From positions 1-35,919 of the forward strand of contig JBHEQW010000090.1 in assembly GCA_046530935.1 (NCBI GenBank): a stretch of 35,919 bases of DNA, in the 5' to 3' direction. Numbering within the stretch: the stretch's first letter is position 1; each line of letters begins with the position of its first letter. The notes under the pieces are model-generated. The model was given only the letters and a program-made list of their open reading frames with translations, was not told the DNA's origin and made no database searches. A program made the translations under genes and the position numbers. Source of the DNA: Arsenophonus sp046530935. Its GTDB lineage: Bacteria; Pseudomonadota; Gammaproteobacteria; Enterobacterales; Enterobacteriaceae. Positions 10,306 through 19,650 of the stretch are shown here, piece by piece.

Positions 10306-11316
10306 GCAAAGATTGTTCCTAGAAATACCTTCTACTAATATGAATGATTTTCGCTACAGTGGTTGCCGTAAAAAAGCAACCAGTAATACATACTATTTCC
10401 TCACTCTCCATGCCATAATATGAGGCTGGATCTTATTGAAACAACTCATTCCAGTTTATCCTACCGATATTATCAAAGTGAACATCTTATCCGCTTGGAG
10501 CCCATTCATTTTATGGTTTTTAGGGTTACAGCGATATCGTTGCAAAATCCATGATTTCAGGAAAAGATTTAAGAATCTTACTGAAAGTCATACTATGGCG
10601 AAACTAGATCACAATGATAAATGCTTTAGTTATCTGCAATATATGTTGAATAAGTTGACTTTACTGTAGATCAGCAAAACAAATAGACATTGATTTAAAA
10701 ACATCGTTTAAATAGCGTAATCATCTACTTCATTTATTCAGCTGCTATACCCAACATAAAAATGTACTAAGTAATATTTTTGAAGTCAAGGAACCATTTT
10801 TCCTGAATTTTTTAAAAGTAAGAGTTATATCATCCCAGATAGAAAAGCTAAAAAACGCAGAAAAAGGAGATATTAAAGAAAAGAACGAATCGTGGTCTTA
10901 ATTAGCAGTGATCAACATGGAGTATTATACTGTATGAGCTATGAGATTCTTGAAGAGTTTAATGAGACAGCCTATATTAGGCGTTTTTTGACCAGATCAT
11001 CGTAAAAAGCTATTCCTTTTCTATGATGGAATGAGCCAAATTCTACAAAACCTTTTCTAGCTAGAATGAAAATTAATCAGAATCGCTTAAAATCAAAGCT
11101 AGATAATCATCTATATAGTCTTTGCTAAAAAATTCCATATTTAAAATGTGCGGCAGTTATACCAGTTGATCAAAAAGAATAGATGAGTATATTCCATGCT
11201 GTAGAGTCGTCTTATTTAACGACTTATTTTGTCTGGAAAAGATTGTTTAAAACTAGAATAATTGAAATATAAAACGTGACTATAAATTGCTCTCCAAGCA
11301 AAGCAACAATCTTTAG
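10306..11316 (+). mobile_element. IS1595-family insertion element relic, copy 2
   Basis: The best-preserved copy, about 1.01 kb. The left end GCAAAGATTGTTCCT and the right end AGCAACAATCTTT form imperfect terminal inverted repeats. A frame at 10436-10669 keeps the transposase N-terminal region: GLQRYRCKIHDFRKRFKNLT and then AKLDHNDKCFSYLQYML, matching the ISXO2/IS1595 pattern QRYRCKxCGKTFNxLTGTPLARLRHKDKW. The zinc-ribbon cysteines are mostly lost. Downstream the frame is broken by many stops. The element sits between the nagE and nagB promoter modules. Confidence 0.8.
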
Positions 11317-11318
11317 AG

Positions 11319-11600
11319 CAACATAGCCGATCATTAACATCATCTCGTTTTACCATCTAGCAACGGTAAGGTTCAGATATGACATAACGCTTAACCAAGG
11401 TGTATGTACAACAAGCTGTCCTTGCTGGCCTGAATGGCACAACTGATTTTATGTATTGTAGTTGCCTGACAAGAAAGCTTTAAAAATAATATCTTCTCTT
11501 AACTATATCAATCGGTAGTCATCTTACCATGAATATGGCTGTTGCGATGAAAATTTATATAATAATACAAGACTAACAACTACGCCGAATTAGTATTCGG
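11319..11600. repeat. Repeat family R3, copy 2
   Basis: Aligns with 6863-7180 in the same orientation but has diverged further; the two hairpins of copy 1 are not kept. It lies between the IS1595 relic and the nagB promoter module and is part of the material that expanded the nagE-nagB spacer. Source unknown. Confidence 0.55.
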
Positions 11601-11623
11601 TAATAATACTCTATATGCAGTAT

Positions 11624-11682
11624 ATAGTCTATAAAAAATTGGTTCAAAGTTAAACCTGAATTATTCAAAAAACCAATACTAT
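11624..11682 (+). promoter_or_regulatory. Probable nagB promoter with operator-like palindrome
   Basis: -35 CTGAAT (11656-11661), 15-base spacer, -10 TACTAT (11677-11682); a downstream TATGAT at 11693-11698 is an alternative -10. CTGAATTATTCAA (11656-11668) is the same palindrome as at nagE with one change. The shared stretch runs from about 11624 (ATAGTCTATAAAAAATTGG) and matches the nagE module in reverse complement. About 140 bases separate it from the nagB start. Assignment to NagC control is inference. Confidence 0.5.
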
Positions 11683-11817
11683 TCTTTTGTGATATGATAG
11701 TTAAAAACTAGATAATTTTTAAGTTATAAAAACTCAATTAATAGCAAAGAATAAAAAATGATAGAAAATCATAAAAATGATAGCTGATATGAAATAAAAT
11801 TAACTGAGGTAAAAATA

Positions 11818-12624
11818 ATGAGGCTTATTCCTCTAACAACAGCAAAAGATGTCGGCCTTTTTTCTGCCAATTACATTGCAAATAAAATTAATCAATTCAA
11901 TCCAACGGCTGCACATCCATTTGTATTAGGACTGCCAACAGGTGGAACATCACTGGCCACTTATCATGAGCTTATTAATCTCTTTAAAGCAGGAAAAATT
12001 AGCTTTAAACATGTCGTTACTTTTAATATGGATGAATATGTCGGCATCCCAAAAAATCATCCACAAAGCTATCATACTTTCATGTATGATAATTTCTTTA
12101 ACCATATTGATATTATGAATAATAATATTCATCTACTAGATGGTAATGCAAAAGATATCGATGCTGAATGCAAAGGTTACGAAGAAAAAATCAAGTTTTA
12201 TGGTAGAATACAGCTATTTATTGGTGGAGTTGGTAGTGATGGCCATATTGCCTTTAATGAACCGGCTTCATCTCTTTCTTCTCGCACAAGGATCAAAACG
12301 CTAACACCAGAAACTCGACAGGCAAATTCTCGTTTTTTTGATGACGATATTGATCGTGTACCTAAATATGCTGTCACTGTTGGTGTAGGAACCCTACTTG
12401 ATGCGGAAGAAATTTTAGTCATAGCAACCGGTGCAAATAAGACATTAGCTGTTGAAGCTGCGGTAGAAGGTTCGATTAACCATATGTGGACTATTAGCTG
12501 CTTGCAAATGCATGCAAAATCAGCTTTAGTTTGTGATGAATCAGCAACCCTTGAGCTAAAAGTAAAAACCTTAAAATATTTTCGTCAATTAGAATCTGAC
12601 ATCATTAATCAATTTTCTACTTAA
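11818..12624 (+). CDS. nagB: Glucosamine-6-phosphate deaminase
   Basis: Converts glucosamine-6-phosphate to fructose-6-phosphate and ammonia, the last step of GlcNAc catabolism, in the cytoplasm. The 268 residues (E. coli 266) align over their whole length. Catalytic residues sit at the E. coli numbers: Asp72 in FNMDEYVG, Asp141, His143 and Glu148 in SDGHIAFNEP. The GlcNAc-6-P allosteric site also looks intact: Ser151, Ser152, Arg158, Lys160 and Tyr254. One change from the E. coli sequence I recall is Ser for Asn at 140 in GGVGSDGH. The start ATG has TGAGG about 8 bases upstream. It is the first gene of nagB-nagA, with an 86-base gap to nagA. Allosteric activation by GlcNAc-6-P is expected from the retained residues. 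Confidence 0.97.
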   Translation: MRLIPLTTAKDVGLFSANYIANKINQFNPTAAHPFVLGLPTGGTSLATYHELINLFKAGKISFKHVVTFNMDEYVGIPKNHPQSYHTFMYDNFFNHIDIMNNNIHLLDGNAKDIDAECKGYEEKIKFYGRIQLFIGGVGSDGHIAFNEPASSLSSRTRIKTLTPETRQANSRFFDDDIDRVPKYAVTVGVGTLLDAEEILVIATGANKTLAVEAAVEGSINHMWTISCLQMHAKSALVCDESATLELKVKTLKYFRQLESDIINQFST

Positions 12625-12710
12625 GTTAAGATAGTAAAATCTAACATTATTAACTAGAAATAATTTTATTTATTATCCTATTTATATCAGTAAAACACGA
12701 GTAAAATATT

Positions 12711-13871
12711 ATGTATGCATTAACCAACTGCATTATTTATACAGGTTATGAAATATTGGACAATCATGCAGTTATTATAAAAAAAGAACAAATAAAAAAA
12801 GTTTGTCCAACTACAGAATTACCTCAAGATATTGAAATTCATGATTTACAAAATGCGATCCTAGCCCCAGGATTTATTGATCTACAAGTTAATGGCTGCG
12901 GTGGGGTACAATTCAATGATAATCCAGAAGATATCTCAATTAAGACCCTGGAAATTATGCAAAAAGCAAATGAACGAAATGGCTGTACTAGCTTCTTACC
13001 CACATTGATCACCAGCCCTGATCTGCTGATAAAAACAGCAATAGAAACAATGCGTGATTATCTGGTCAAATATAAAAATCAGGCATTAGGACTACATATT
13101 GAAGGACCTTATATTAACCCACTCAAAACAGGTATCCATAATATTAAATATATTCGTCAACCTTCTGACGAAATGATAAACTATTTATGTCAAAATGCCG
13201 ATTTTATTACTAAAATTACCTTAGCACCAGAAATAGTTACAGAAAAATATATTCATCAATTAGTTGAAGCTGGTATTGTTGTTTCAGCAGGTCATTCCAA
13301 TGCAACTTATGAAGAGGCACAAAATGGTTTCAAGGCAGGCATTCGATTTTCAACCCATCTTTTTAATGCTATGCCTGCTATTTCAGCTCGTTCTCCTGGG
13401 TTAATTGGTGCTATTTACAATACTCCTGGTGTATATGCAGGAATTATTGCCGATGGAGTACATGTTCATTGGGCTAATATTCGGGATAGCAAACAATTAA
13501 AAGGAGATAAATTAGTTTTAGTAACAGATGCCACCGCACCTGCTGGCCTTAATCTTAATAGCATTGAAATGGATCATTTCGCATTTGCAGGTAAAACTAT
13601 ATATTATCGTGATGGATTATGTGTTGATAAAAATGGTATATTAAGTGGTTCATCCTTAACGATGATGAATGCTATTAAAAATATTGTTCAACATCTAGGT
13701 ATTACCTTATATGAAGCATTACGAATGGCCACACTTTATCCTGCTCGTGCTATTGGTATCGATAAAAAACTTGGAAGCATAGAAAAAAATAAAGTTGCAA
13801 ACCTTATCGCATTTAATCATGACTTCATCATCCAAAAAACTATTATTAATGGCCGTGAAATAGAACTATAA
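12711..13871 (+). CDS. nagA: N-acetylglucosamine-6-phosphate deacetylase
   Basis: Amidohydrolase that removes acetate from GlcNAc-6-P to give glucosamine-6-P for NagB. The 386 residues (E. coli 382) are collinear with E. coli NagA. Metal and catalytic residues are present: Glu131 in HIEGPYIN, His195 in SAGHSNAT, His216 in FSTHLFNAMP, His251 in DGVHVHW and the catalytic Asp273 in VTDATAPAG. A few extra residues near 281-288 explain the greater length. The N-terminus MYALTNCIIYTGYE fixes the start; the ribosome binding site (CGAG) is weak. In enterobacteria nagC follows directly, but here an IS256 relic begins 22 bases after the stop and no terminator is evident. Confidence 0.97.
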   Translation: MYALTNCIIYTGYEILDNHAVIIKKEQIKKVCPTTELPQDIEIHDLQNAILAPGFIDLQVNGCGGVQFNDNPEDISIKTLEIMQKANERNGCTSFLPTLITSPDLLIKTAIETMRDYLVKYKNQALGLHIEGPYINPLKTGIHNIKYIRQPSDEMINYLCQNADFITKITLAPEIVTEKYIHQLVEAGIVVSAGHSNATYEEAQNGFKAGIRFSTHLFNAMPAISARSPGLIGAIYNTPGVYAGIIADGVHVHWANIRDSKQLKGDKLVLVTDATAPAGLNLNSIEMDHFAFAGKTIYYRDGLCVDKNGILSGSSLTMMNAIKNIVQHLGITLYEALRMATLYPARAIGIDKKLGSIEKNKVANLIAFNHDFIIQKTIINGREIEL

Positions 13872-13893
13872 CTACCATATATACTTATAAGTC

Positions 13894-15402
13894 GAGTTAA
13901 GATCATTTTTGACATATGGAGTTTCTGAGATGTAAGAGTATCTTATGATTGATTTTATGAATGATTTCAACAATATAGTGATATACTATTAAAACAATAT
14001 AGTGATATACTATTAAAAAGGCTACCATGTAGGTAGCCGATAAACCAGACATCGTCTGTAATCCATTGCATGAATTTATCATAATTATGTGCCAGACAAA
14101 AGTTGATGGCCACCGTCATTGACTGTTTTTAACTCGAAGCCATGCTTGTGTGACAATGTGCTGAAAGCACTGACTTATCGACTGGCGTCTCAACTACATC
14201 TAGTCCATAACTATTATTTGCCACAGTGAACAATATAGTCTGTTATAGGCGATATTGAAATTGAAGTGCCTAAGGTAGGGGATAGCATCGGCAACTGAAT
14301 ATGCTTCAATAGCTTGTTACTATAGCCTTATTTAAGTGGTGTAAGAGGACCGAAGAGTTGATGGCATGGCTATATGCACGCCTAATGGAAAATCTCCATC
14401 CGGTGATTTTCATAAAAATCTGTGGAGATGTTCAACTTGATGAAAAAGCATATGATCTCTCTACTATATAGATTATAGAGAATATCATTAATAATATCCT
14501 GAAATAGCAATGGCTTGAATAGGACAAGCAATGTAGTAAGTACATACTACCTGATTTAAACAATATGTACTATGTTTATTTATTTGCTTATGGTATATAT
14601 AACAATATCATGAAAGATGATCATTTTCGCCTGCCTTGTTATTATCGATATCACTGAGCATAAACGTAAGGAACTTGTTGTGGTTTAAGATGGTTATCAA
14701 GAATTAAAAGCAAACTTAACTAAACTTCTAAATGCCCTGATAGCTCATTTCTCAACCGTGTTTCTAAAGCTGGCTAGATGGGCCTGCTGACTTAATTTTT
14801 GTAGTACAATAGCACAAATAGATATTATAGGCTGACACTCATCACTAACGCTGTTTGGTATATAGAACAGCTGATGTTCTGGCTTTACTCATCAAAGGCA
14901 TGCAATTAAAAGTTAAGTCTTAGCTACTGAAAATCTGCCTATTAGAGAGTCGTGATTCTGCTATGTTAATAAAATCATTAATCTTTTGTTGATAAAGTTT
15001 TTAGCGAAGTGTCCTCTACTGCATGGATAAAAAAGCTGAAAAAAGATCTAGAAGAGAACTTCTGGAATCCTACAACTGCCCGTCATCTCACTTGTCCGTT
15101 CCAATACAAATAAGAACAACTAATTCTATTGAATTAATTTTTTCTATAGTGAGAGCACGAGGTAATGTGCAAAGAACTGTGTATGGTTTAAGAACAACAA
15201 TCCTTTCAATGATATTTAAGCTGCTATACTCTACTCAAAAAAGCTAAAACAGGTTAAGGTTGAGCTGGTTTGACATGCTCGACTATGGTGGCAAATAATA
15301 TCCAATTTAAGTGTGGAGAATAGATTTTATGAAGCATCATGGTGGAAGATAGCGTGACACATAACCAGATTGGGTGCTATACACTAGATTTACTAATAAC
15401 TC
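13894..15402 (+). mobile_element. IS256-family insertion element relic, copy C
   Basis: About 1.5 kb, starting GAGTTAAGATCATTTTTGAC 22 bases after nagA and ending TTTACTAATAACTC. Transposase remnants: GCATGGATAAAAAAGC starts an open frame at 15023-15247 that keeps IRTTNSIELIFSIVRARG, corresponding to the IS256 C-terminal pattern LRTTNPIESTFATVRLRT, then TILSMIFKLLYSTQKS. Upstream pieces include HKRKELVVV near 14660. A 24-base tandem duplication (13970-14017) and a GGCTACC...GGTAGCC hairpin (14020-14038) lie near the left end. The insertion, with a deletion, removed roughly the first 90 codons of nagC. Confidence 0.78.
13970..14017. repeat. Two tandem copies of a 24-base unit
   Basis: The unit ACAATATAGTGATATACTAT plus TAAA occurs twice without any difference (13970-13993 and 13994-14017). 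Because the surrounding IS256 relic is heavily mutated, the identity of the two copies suggests a recent duplication. It is absent from the equivalent place in copies A and G. Confidence 0.92.
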
Positions 15403-15658
15403 ACCTAAAACTACTCAATAAAAAAATAGAAAATCATTTAATTATGCAACTATTAAAAGTTTCATTAAACAACATCATACAATCTCTCCATAATCGCAAG
15501 TTGATTTCTATTTCAGTTATTCATATAACTTAATCAACCAAGAAACATAGTACGATACTCATAAGCGGCGAGCAAAACGCTCCTACCAGCTTTTTTGGAG
15601 ATCTTAATCAGCTGAGTATTATTTTATATTCTTCAGCATGTTAATTTCTGGCTATGTT

Positions 15659-16696
15659 ACAAAAATTGTTGCTAGAACTATTATATTGTATAAGGAATTT
15701 TTGCTAAAGCGCTTGCCATGAAAAGCAACCAATCATACAAGTCAAAAAGACTCTTTCTTCACTATATGTTAACATAAAACTGCATCTTATTAGTTAGCTC
15801 GGCGACAATCCTGTCGGATGATGTCGATTCATGTATTGAAGCTTAACTAATTCTACTTATCCTATAGATATTCTTACACTGAACAATCTTATTCGTTGAG
15901 GACATTCATTATAGTTTCAGCAATATTGTTGCAAAATTCCAGATTTCAGGAAAACATTTAATAATCTTACTAAAGATGTCATCTACTAAACCTATATTAC
16001 AATGATAAATGATTTAATTATCTGCGACCCATCCTGAATATCTTGACTTTACAGGAATCAAGTAAAACAAATAGGTATTGACTTAAAAATAGCCTTTTTT
16101 ATATGGCCTCATTGCTTCCTTCTTCAGCAACTACAGCCAACATAAATGCACTACACTAAATAGTATTCTTGAACGCGATTAAATATTTTCTCTGAAATGT
16201 TTTAAAAAAAACATTGTATCCTACATAGGAAAGCTATAAAACTCTGGAAAATATAAGATAAAAAAGAAAGAGCGAATAACCTGTCTCAATCGCCTTAGAT
16301 TGACATATGGTCATGTGAGTGATAAGATTTTTAAAGAGTTTAATGCAGAATGTGTTAGCTGTTCTCTTCACTGATTATCAATAATAAAGAGTCCATCCTT
16401 TTCTGGCATGGGTCTAAATAGCATGAAATTTTTACCAGCATAACGTCGAGTATGAAATTAATCACCATCGCCTAATAATGTTGGATAATTAGATAGTTAT
16501 TCATAAGAAACTTCAGATTCAAAATCTGAATAGCTATATCAATGAATTAAAAGGATGAGTTAGTAGATTCTATATGTTGTAGGGGTAGTTTTATTTACCG
16601 AATTATCTCATCTGGATAAGATTGTTTGAAACAACAACAATTGAAATATAGAGGTAGCTCTATAAATTGCTCTGCAAGCAAAGCAACAAGCTTTGC
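15659..16696 (+). mobile_element. IS1595-family insertion element relic, copy 3, inside nagC
   Basis: About 1.04 kb. Left end ACAAAAATTGTTGCT and right end AGCAACAAGCTTTGC form imperfect inverted repeats. The interior aligns base by base with copies 1 and 2, for example TTGCAAAATTCCAGATTTCAGG (near 15930, equivalent to QRYRCK...) and AAAACAAATAGGTATTGACT near 16064. The transposase frame is destroyed. The element separates nagC blocks 1 and 2. Confidence 0.75.
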
Positions 16697-17079
16697 CAAT
16701 ACACAATAATTTCTAAAAATTAACATGCTCACAGAGCATAAAAGCATAAAACAATACTAAGATTATGAACATGCAAGAAATAAAGTAGATGCTCAGCCGT
16801 TTATATCATGGTAAACTAAGTTCTTTTATCGGGTTACGATATTTGTAGTTTTTCTTATGATGGAACATCATTACTCCACTGCTATGCAAAATTGCATATA
16901 TTCAATTTTTGTAAGCATGCATCATAGCGCTTGCTTCAGGTGTGCTTATTAGCGATAAATTTTTTTTAAATAATCGTTAATAAGTTTGTGAAATCGGCCA
17001 TCTATAAAAAATTCATTAGGAAAGCCTTGTAATTACGGTAACTTTGATTGTATCTAAATAATTAAATAATTATACCAAA

Positions 17080-18498
17080 GAATTATTAGCAAATCTGGTG
17101 TATATCCTGTTAGGCTACCTTTGACTTTGATGGTTTGTGAATCTATCTTCAATACTTAAAATTAAACGTTATTTACTACCAGGCTCAAGCAGGTTAAATC
17201 TCCTGAAAGACAGTTCTAACTTTTTTCAATAAACTGTATTAGATTAAATCCCATTGAAAGGAGTCTTTTTCTCTAATCAGAGTTCTTAAAGCATTAACTT
17301 CGTACTCTAGCTATTGCAAAAGCTGACTCAATAGAATTTATCATTCTTATTTGACGTCAAGTTCTTTGGCAGGAAGTTATAGAATGCTATCAGTTCTTTT
17401 CGATATTTCTTTAGATTATTCATCGCTGCATTACAGTTCGATGAAACCTTTGTTAAAAACATCAATGGCTTTATTAGCATAAAGCACTACAACTGTATGC
17501 TAGCCAGACTTCATGCGCAGCTCAGGCTTAACTTTCAGTTGCATGCCTTTGGGGACTAAAACCTGCATATTATATGGTTTATATACCCAACAGTGTTAAT
17601 GGCGAGTTTCCTGGAATATCTTTACCATTACATTCTAAAAACCAAGCGCACCGTCTACAATAGCAATCCTGGAATATACCGTTAAGCCATGCGTTAGAAT
17701 GCCTATTGAGAAGTTTTGCCAGTTCTCTTCTGACTATCAATAAGCATTTTGGCTGCAACTAGTTTCTTACCTACATGCTTAGTAACGCCGATAATTGCCA
17801 TCATGCAAAGACGATTATCTTACCTGACAGTACTGAATACTGCATCAGCCAAGAAATAAACGCAGCATATATTGTTTAGATCGCACCAACTACTATTGCC
17901 TAGTCCATTCAAGCCACTGGTGTTTAAGTCTATTTATTGTGGTATATAAGAAAGAGGGTATGTGCTTTTTCATAAAAAAATTGCCAACAAAGTTTTGTAA
18001 AAATTGCCGGCATAGATATACTTATATATATTGCACATATAGCAATGATTATACTAACTCTTAGTTTTTTGCATGCTTTAAATAAGGCTGAAGTAAGAAG
18101 CTGTTGAAGTATATTTTCTTGGCGCTGCGTTACATTACCTTAAGCACTTTAATCTCAACATTATCAATACCAATCTGTATTGGGCTATGTGGAAAATAAT
18201 CGTTGCGAACGACGTCATTGACACCAATCAATAAGGCAGCATTCAACATGTTATCACAGCATTGGTTCAAGCTCAGTCTCAATGGCTGCAACTTATCAGC
18301 CTACATGCTACACCATTACGGATTAGTTCATGTAAGAGATTAGATGGAATAATCTTCTTTTGCGGATACCGTGTCTCCACGGTAGGCCTTTTCATGTCAC
18401 ATCATTTCTTTATTGTTGAAATCATTCACAAAATCAACCAGAAGGATAATATCCGCTAGTATCTCCAAAACTAAATACACTAAAAATGAATATAACTT
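17080..18498 (-). mobile_element. IS256-family insertion element relic, copy D, inside nagC
   Basis: About 1.42 kb inserted in reverse. Left edge GAATTATTAGCAAATCTGGT, right edge ACACTAAAAATGAATATAAC, matching the family ends in complement. On the minus strand the equivalents of KVKAELHEIWLA (about 17560-17510) and of the FHKTGN/LNKLP region can be traced in broken frames. A 65-codon plus-strand frame at 18262-18459 is only the opposite strand of this relic. The element separates nagC blocks 2 and 3. Confidence 0.74.
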
Positions 18499-19225
18499 TA
18501 CAGTTTATAGAGAAAGCTATTGAAAATAAAATTAAGAACAGCTTGAACAAAATTATTCAAGCTAATTAAAACTACTAATTGTTCAATTAAAGCAATTTAT
18601 TAGGCAGAAAATAAAAACAATTCGTTATTAATTAAAGCAATTAAACATGTAGGAGATGTTTTGATAAAATCATTAACATTATTATTAACTTATTTAATTC
18701 AAAAAAATTGTTCCTGTCTGTGGAGAAAACCACTTACATAGCAGAAGGAGTTCTACTGCCAGGGTGCAACCCTATATCAAAACCCAACTGCTAAAAGATT
18801 TCAGTAATCATTTAGCAATTATTACTTCATAACTGAAATATATAATTTAGCTATTAGTATTTTCTTAACTTAACTAAACATCTTATGTTAAATGGCTAAC
18901 TTTTGCATCGTTCTTCTTGAATAAGAAGATGTTCGTTGTAATAGATTAATCTATACTTTTTACTAGCACAAGTATAAAAAATTATGTTGTCATTAACATA
19001 TATCCTTTAATTAAAAGATACACATAACTGCAATTATTAATTGGCACATTATAGCAGATAAACATATAATATTACAGGTTAATTTTTCACTTTTAGCTAT
19101 TAAGGAATTGTTTTAAATAAGCATAAACAGTTTATAAAATAAAAAGCAGCACTCGTTTTATTAGAAAAAATCTTAACTTAATTAGTTTTTATATTTAAAA
19201 TATCAAGTTATTATTATTTAGCAAA

Positions 19226-19272
19226 AGGCTGTAATTATTTTATTGACTTTATCAATAAAATAATTACAGCCT
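19226..19272. terminator. Perfect 21-bp hairpin upstream of the tRNA promoter
   Basis: A 21-base arm (19226-19246, containing GGCTGTAATTATTTTATTGA) pairs without mismatch to 19252-19272 across the loop CTTTA. Runs of A flank the left foot; a T-tract (ATTTTTTT) begins about 15 bases after the right foot, so it is not a standard intrinsic terminator in the plus direction, though AAAA before the left foot would give a short U run in the minus direction. It stands where nagD and asnB used to be and may be the old asnB terminator or a shield for the tRNA operon. The 18936-19225 stretch before it is featureless and AT-rich. Confidence 0.5.
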
Positions 19273-19312
19273 AAACAAAATAAGATTTTTTTAGAAAATG
19301 CAAAAAAATCAG

Positions 19313-19347
19313 TTGACGACACAGTTTGATATACGCATAATGCGCCA
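19313..19347 (+). promoter_or_regulatory. tRNA operon promoter
   Basis: -35 TTGACG (19313-19318), 17-base spacer, -10 CATAAT (19336-19341), followed by the GC-rich discriminator GCGCCAC. The arrangement matches the metT promoter of E. coli as I recall it and is typical of stringently controlled stable-RNA promoters. Transcription would start near 19348, about 30 bases before the first tRNA. Confidence 0.85.
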
Positions 19348-19377
19348 CGCAACACCTATAAAGGTTATCCAGAAGAT

Positions 19378-19454
19378 GGCTACGTAGCTCAGATGGTTAG
19401 AGCACAGCACTCATAATGCTGGGGTCACAGGTTCAATTCCCGTCGTAGCTACCA
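19378..19454 (+). tRNA. metT: tRNA-Met (CAU), elongator
   Basis: 77 bases including encoded CCA. Cloverleaf: acceptor GGCTACG/CGTAGCT, D arm GCTC/GAGC, anticodon arm CAGCA-CTCATAA-TGCTG, T loop TTCAATT. It is the elongator type: G1 and the sequence match E. coli metT, not the initiator. Position 72 is T where E. coli has C, giving a G1-U72 wobble at the end of the acceptor. First gene of a three-tRNA operon that corresponds to the seven-gene cluster in E. coli. Confidence 0.97.
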
Positions 19455-19461
19455 TAATTTT

Positions 19462-19546
19462 GCGGGAGTGGCGAAATTGGTAGACGCACCAGATTTAGGT
19501 TCTGGCACTGCAAGGTATGCGAGTTCAAGTCTCGCCTCCCGTACCA
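19462..19546 (+). tRNA. leuW: tRNA-Leu (UAG)
   Basis: 85 bases with encoded CCA and the long variable arm of class II tRNAs. Acceptor GCGGGAG/CTCCCGT, anticodon stem-loop CCAGA-TTTAGGT-TCTGG with anticodon TAG, T arm GCGAG-TTCAAGT-CTCGC. Nearly identical to E. coli leuW but, as in the preceding tRNA-Met, base 72 is T in place of C, giving G1-U72. It lies 7 bases after tRNA-Met. Confidence 0.97.
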
Positions 19547-19575
19547 TTCTCTATAAGAATATTTATATTCTAGTT

Positions 19576-19650
19576 TGGGGTGTCGCCAAGCGGTAAGGCA
19601 CCAGGTTTTGATCCTGGCATTCCCAGGTTCGAATCCTGGTACCCCAGCCA
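19576..19650 (+). tRNA. glnU: tRNA-Gln (UUG)
   Basis: 75 bases with encoded CCA. Acceptor TGGGGTG/TACCCCA, anticodon arm CCAGG-TTTTGAT-CCTGG (anticodon TTG), T arm CCAGG-TTCGAAT-CCTGG. Relative to E. coli glnU, both the anticodon stem and the T stem carry paired changes that keep base pairing, a sign of selection. U1-A72 is kept, as GlnRS prefers. Last gene of the operon; no terminator recognised after it. Confidence 0.97.

Larger units (their letters stand above)
15403..18935 (+). pseudogene. nagC: nagC (NAG regulon repressor), dismembered
   Basis: Three blocks together cover roughly residues 95 to the end of NagC, the ROK-family repressor of nag genes. Block 1 (15403-15658): LLKVSLNNIIQSLHNRKLIS then ISVI, matching LLNAIAQFIDSYQRKLRELIAISVI. 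Block 2 (16697-17079): FLMMEHHYSTAMQNCIYSIF matches LALAEHYFGASQDCEDSIL, then LISDKFFLNNR, EIGHL and, after a frameshift, GKPCNYGNFDCI, matching the zinc/ROK signature GERCHCGNFGCLE. Block 3 (18499-18935): AIENKIKNSLNKIIQA, QAENKNNSLLIKAIKHVGD, and finally MLNG-stop-LLHRSS, matching KRAMLNGILLQHLLEN. The blocks are separated by an IS1595 relic (15659-16696) and an inverted IS256 relic (17080-18498); copy C sits at the 5' end. Stops and frameshifts occur in every block. The N-terminal DNA-binding domain is gone. No function is possible. Confidence 0.88.

Noticed and set aside
15563..15595. GGCGAGCAAAACGCTCCTAC looks like a REP-type palindrome
   Set aside because: Single occurrence, imperfect pairing, and it falls in the nagC block 1 reading; no second copy was noticed in the window.
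18936..19225. Search for nagD and asnB relics, which should lie between nagC and the tRNAs
   Set aside because: No NagD or AsnB motif could be read in any frame; the space is only about 290 bases, so both genes appear deleted.
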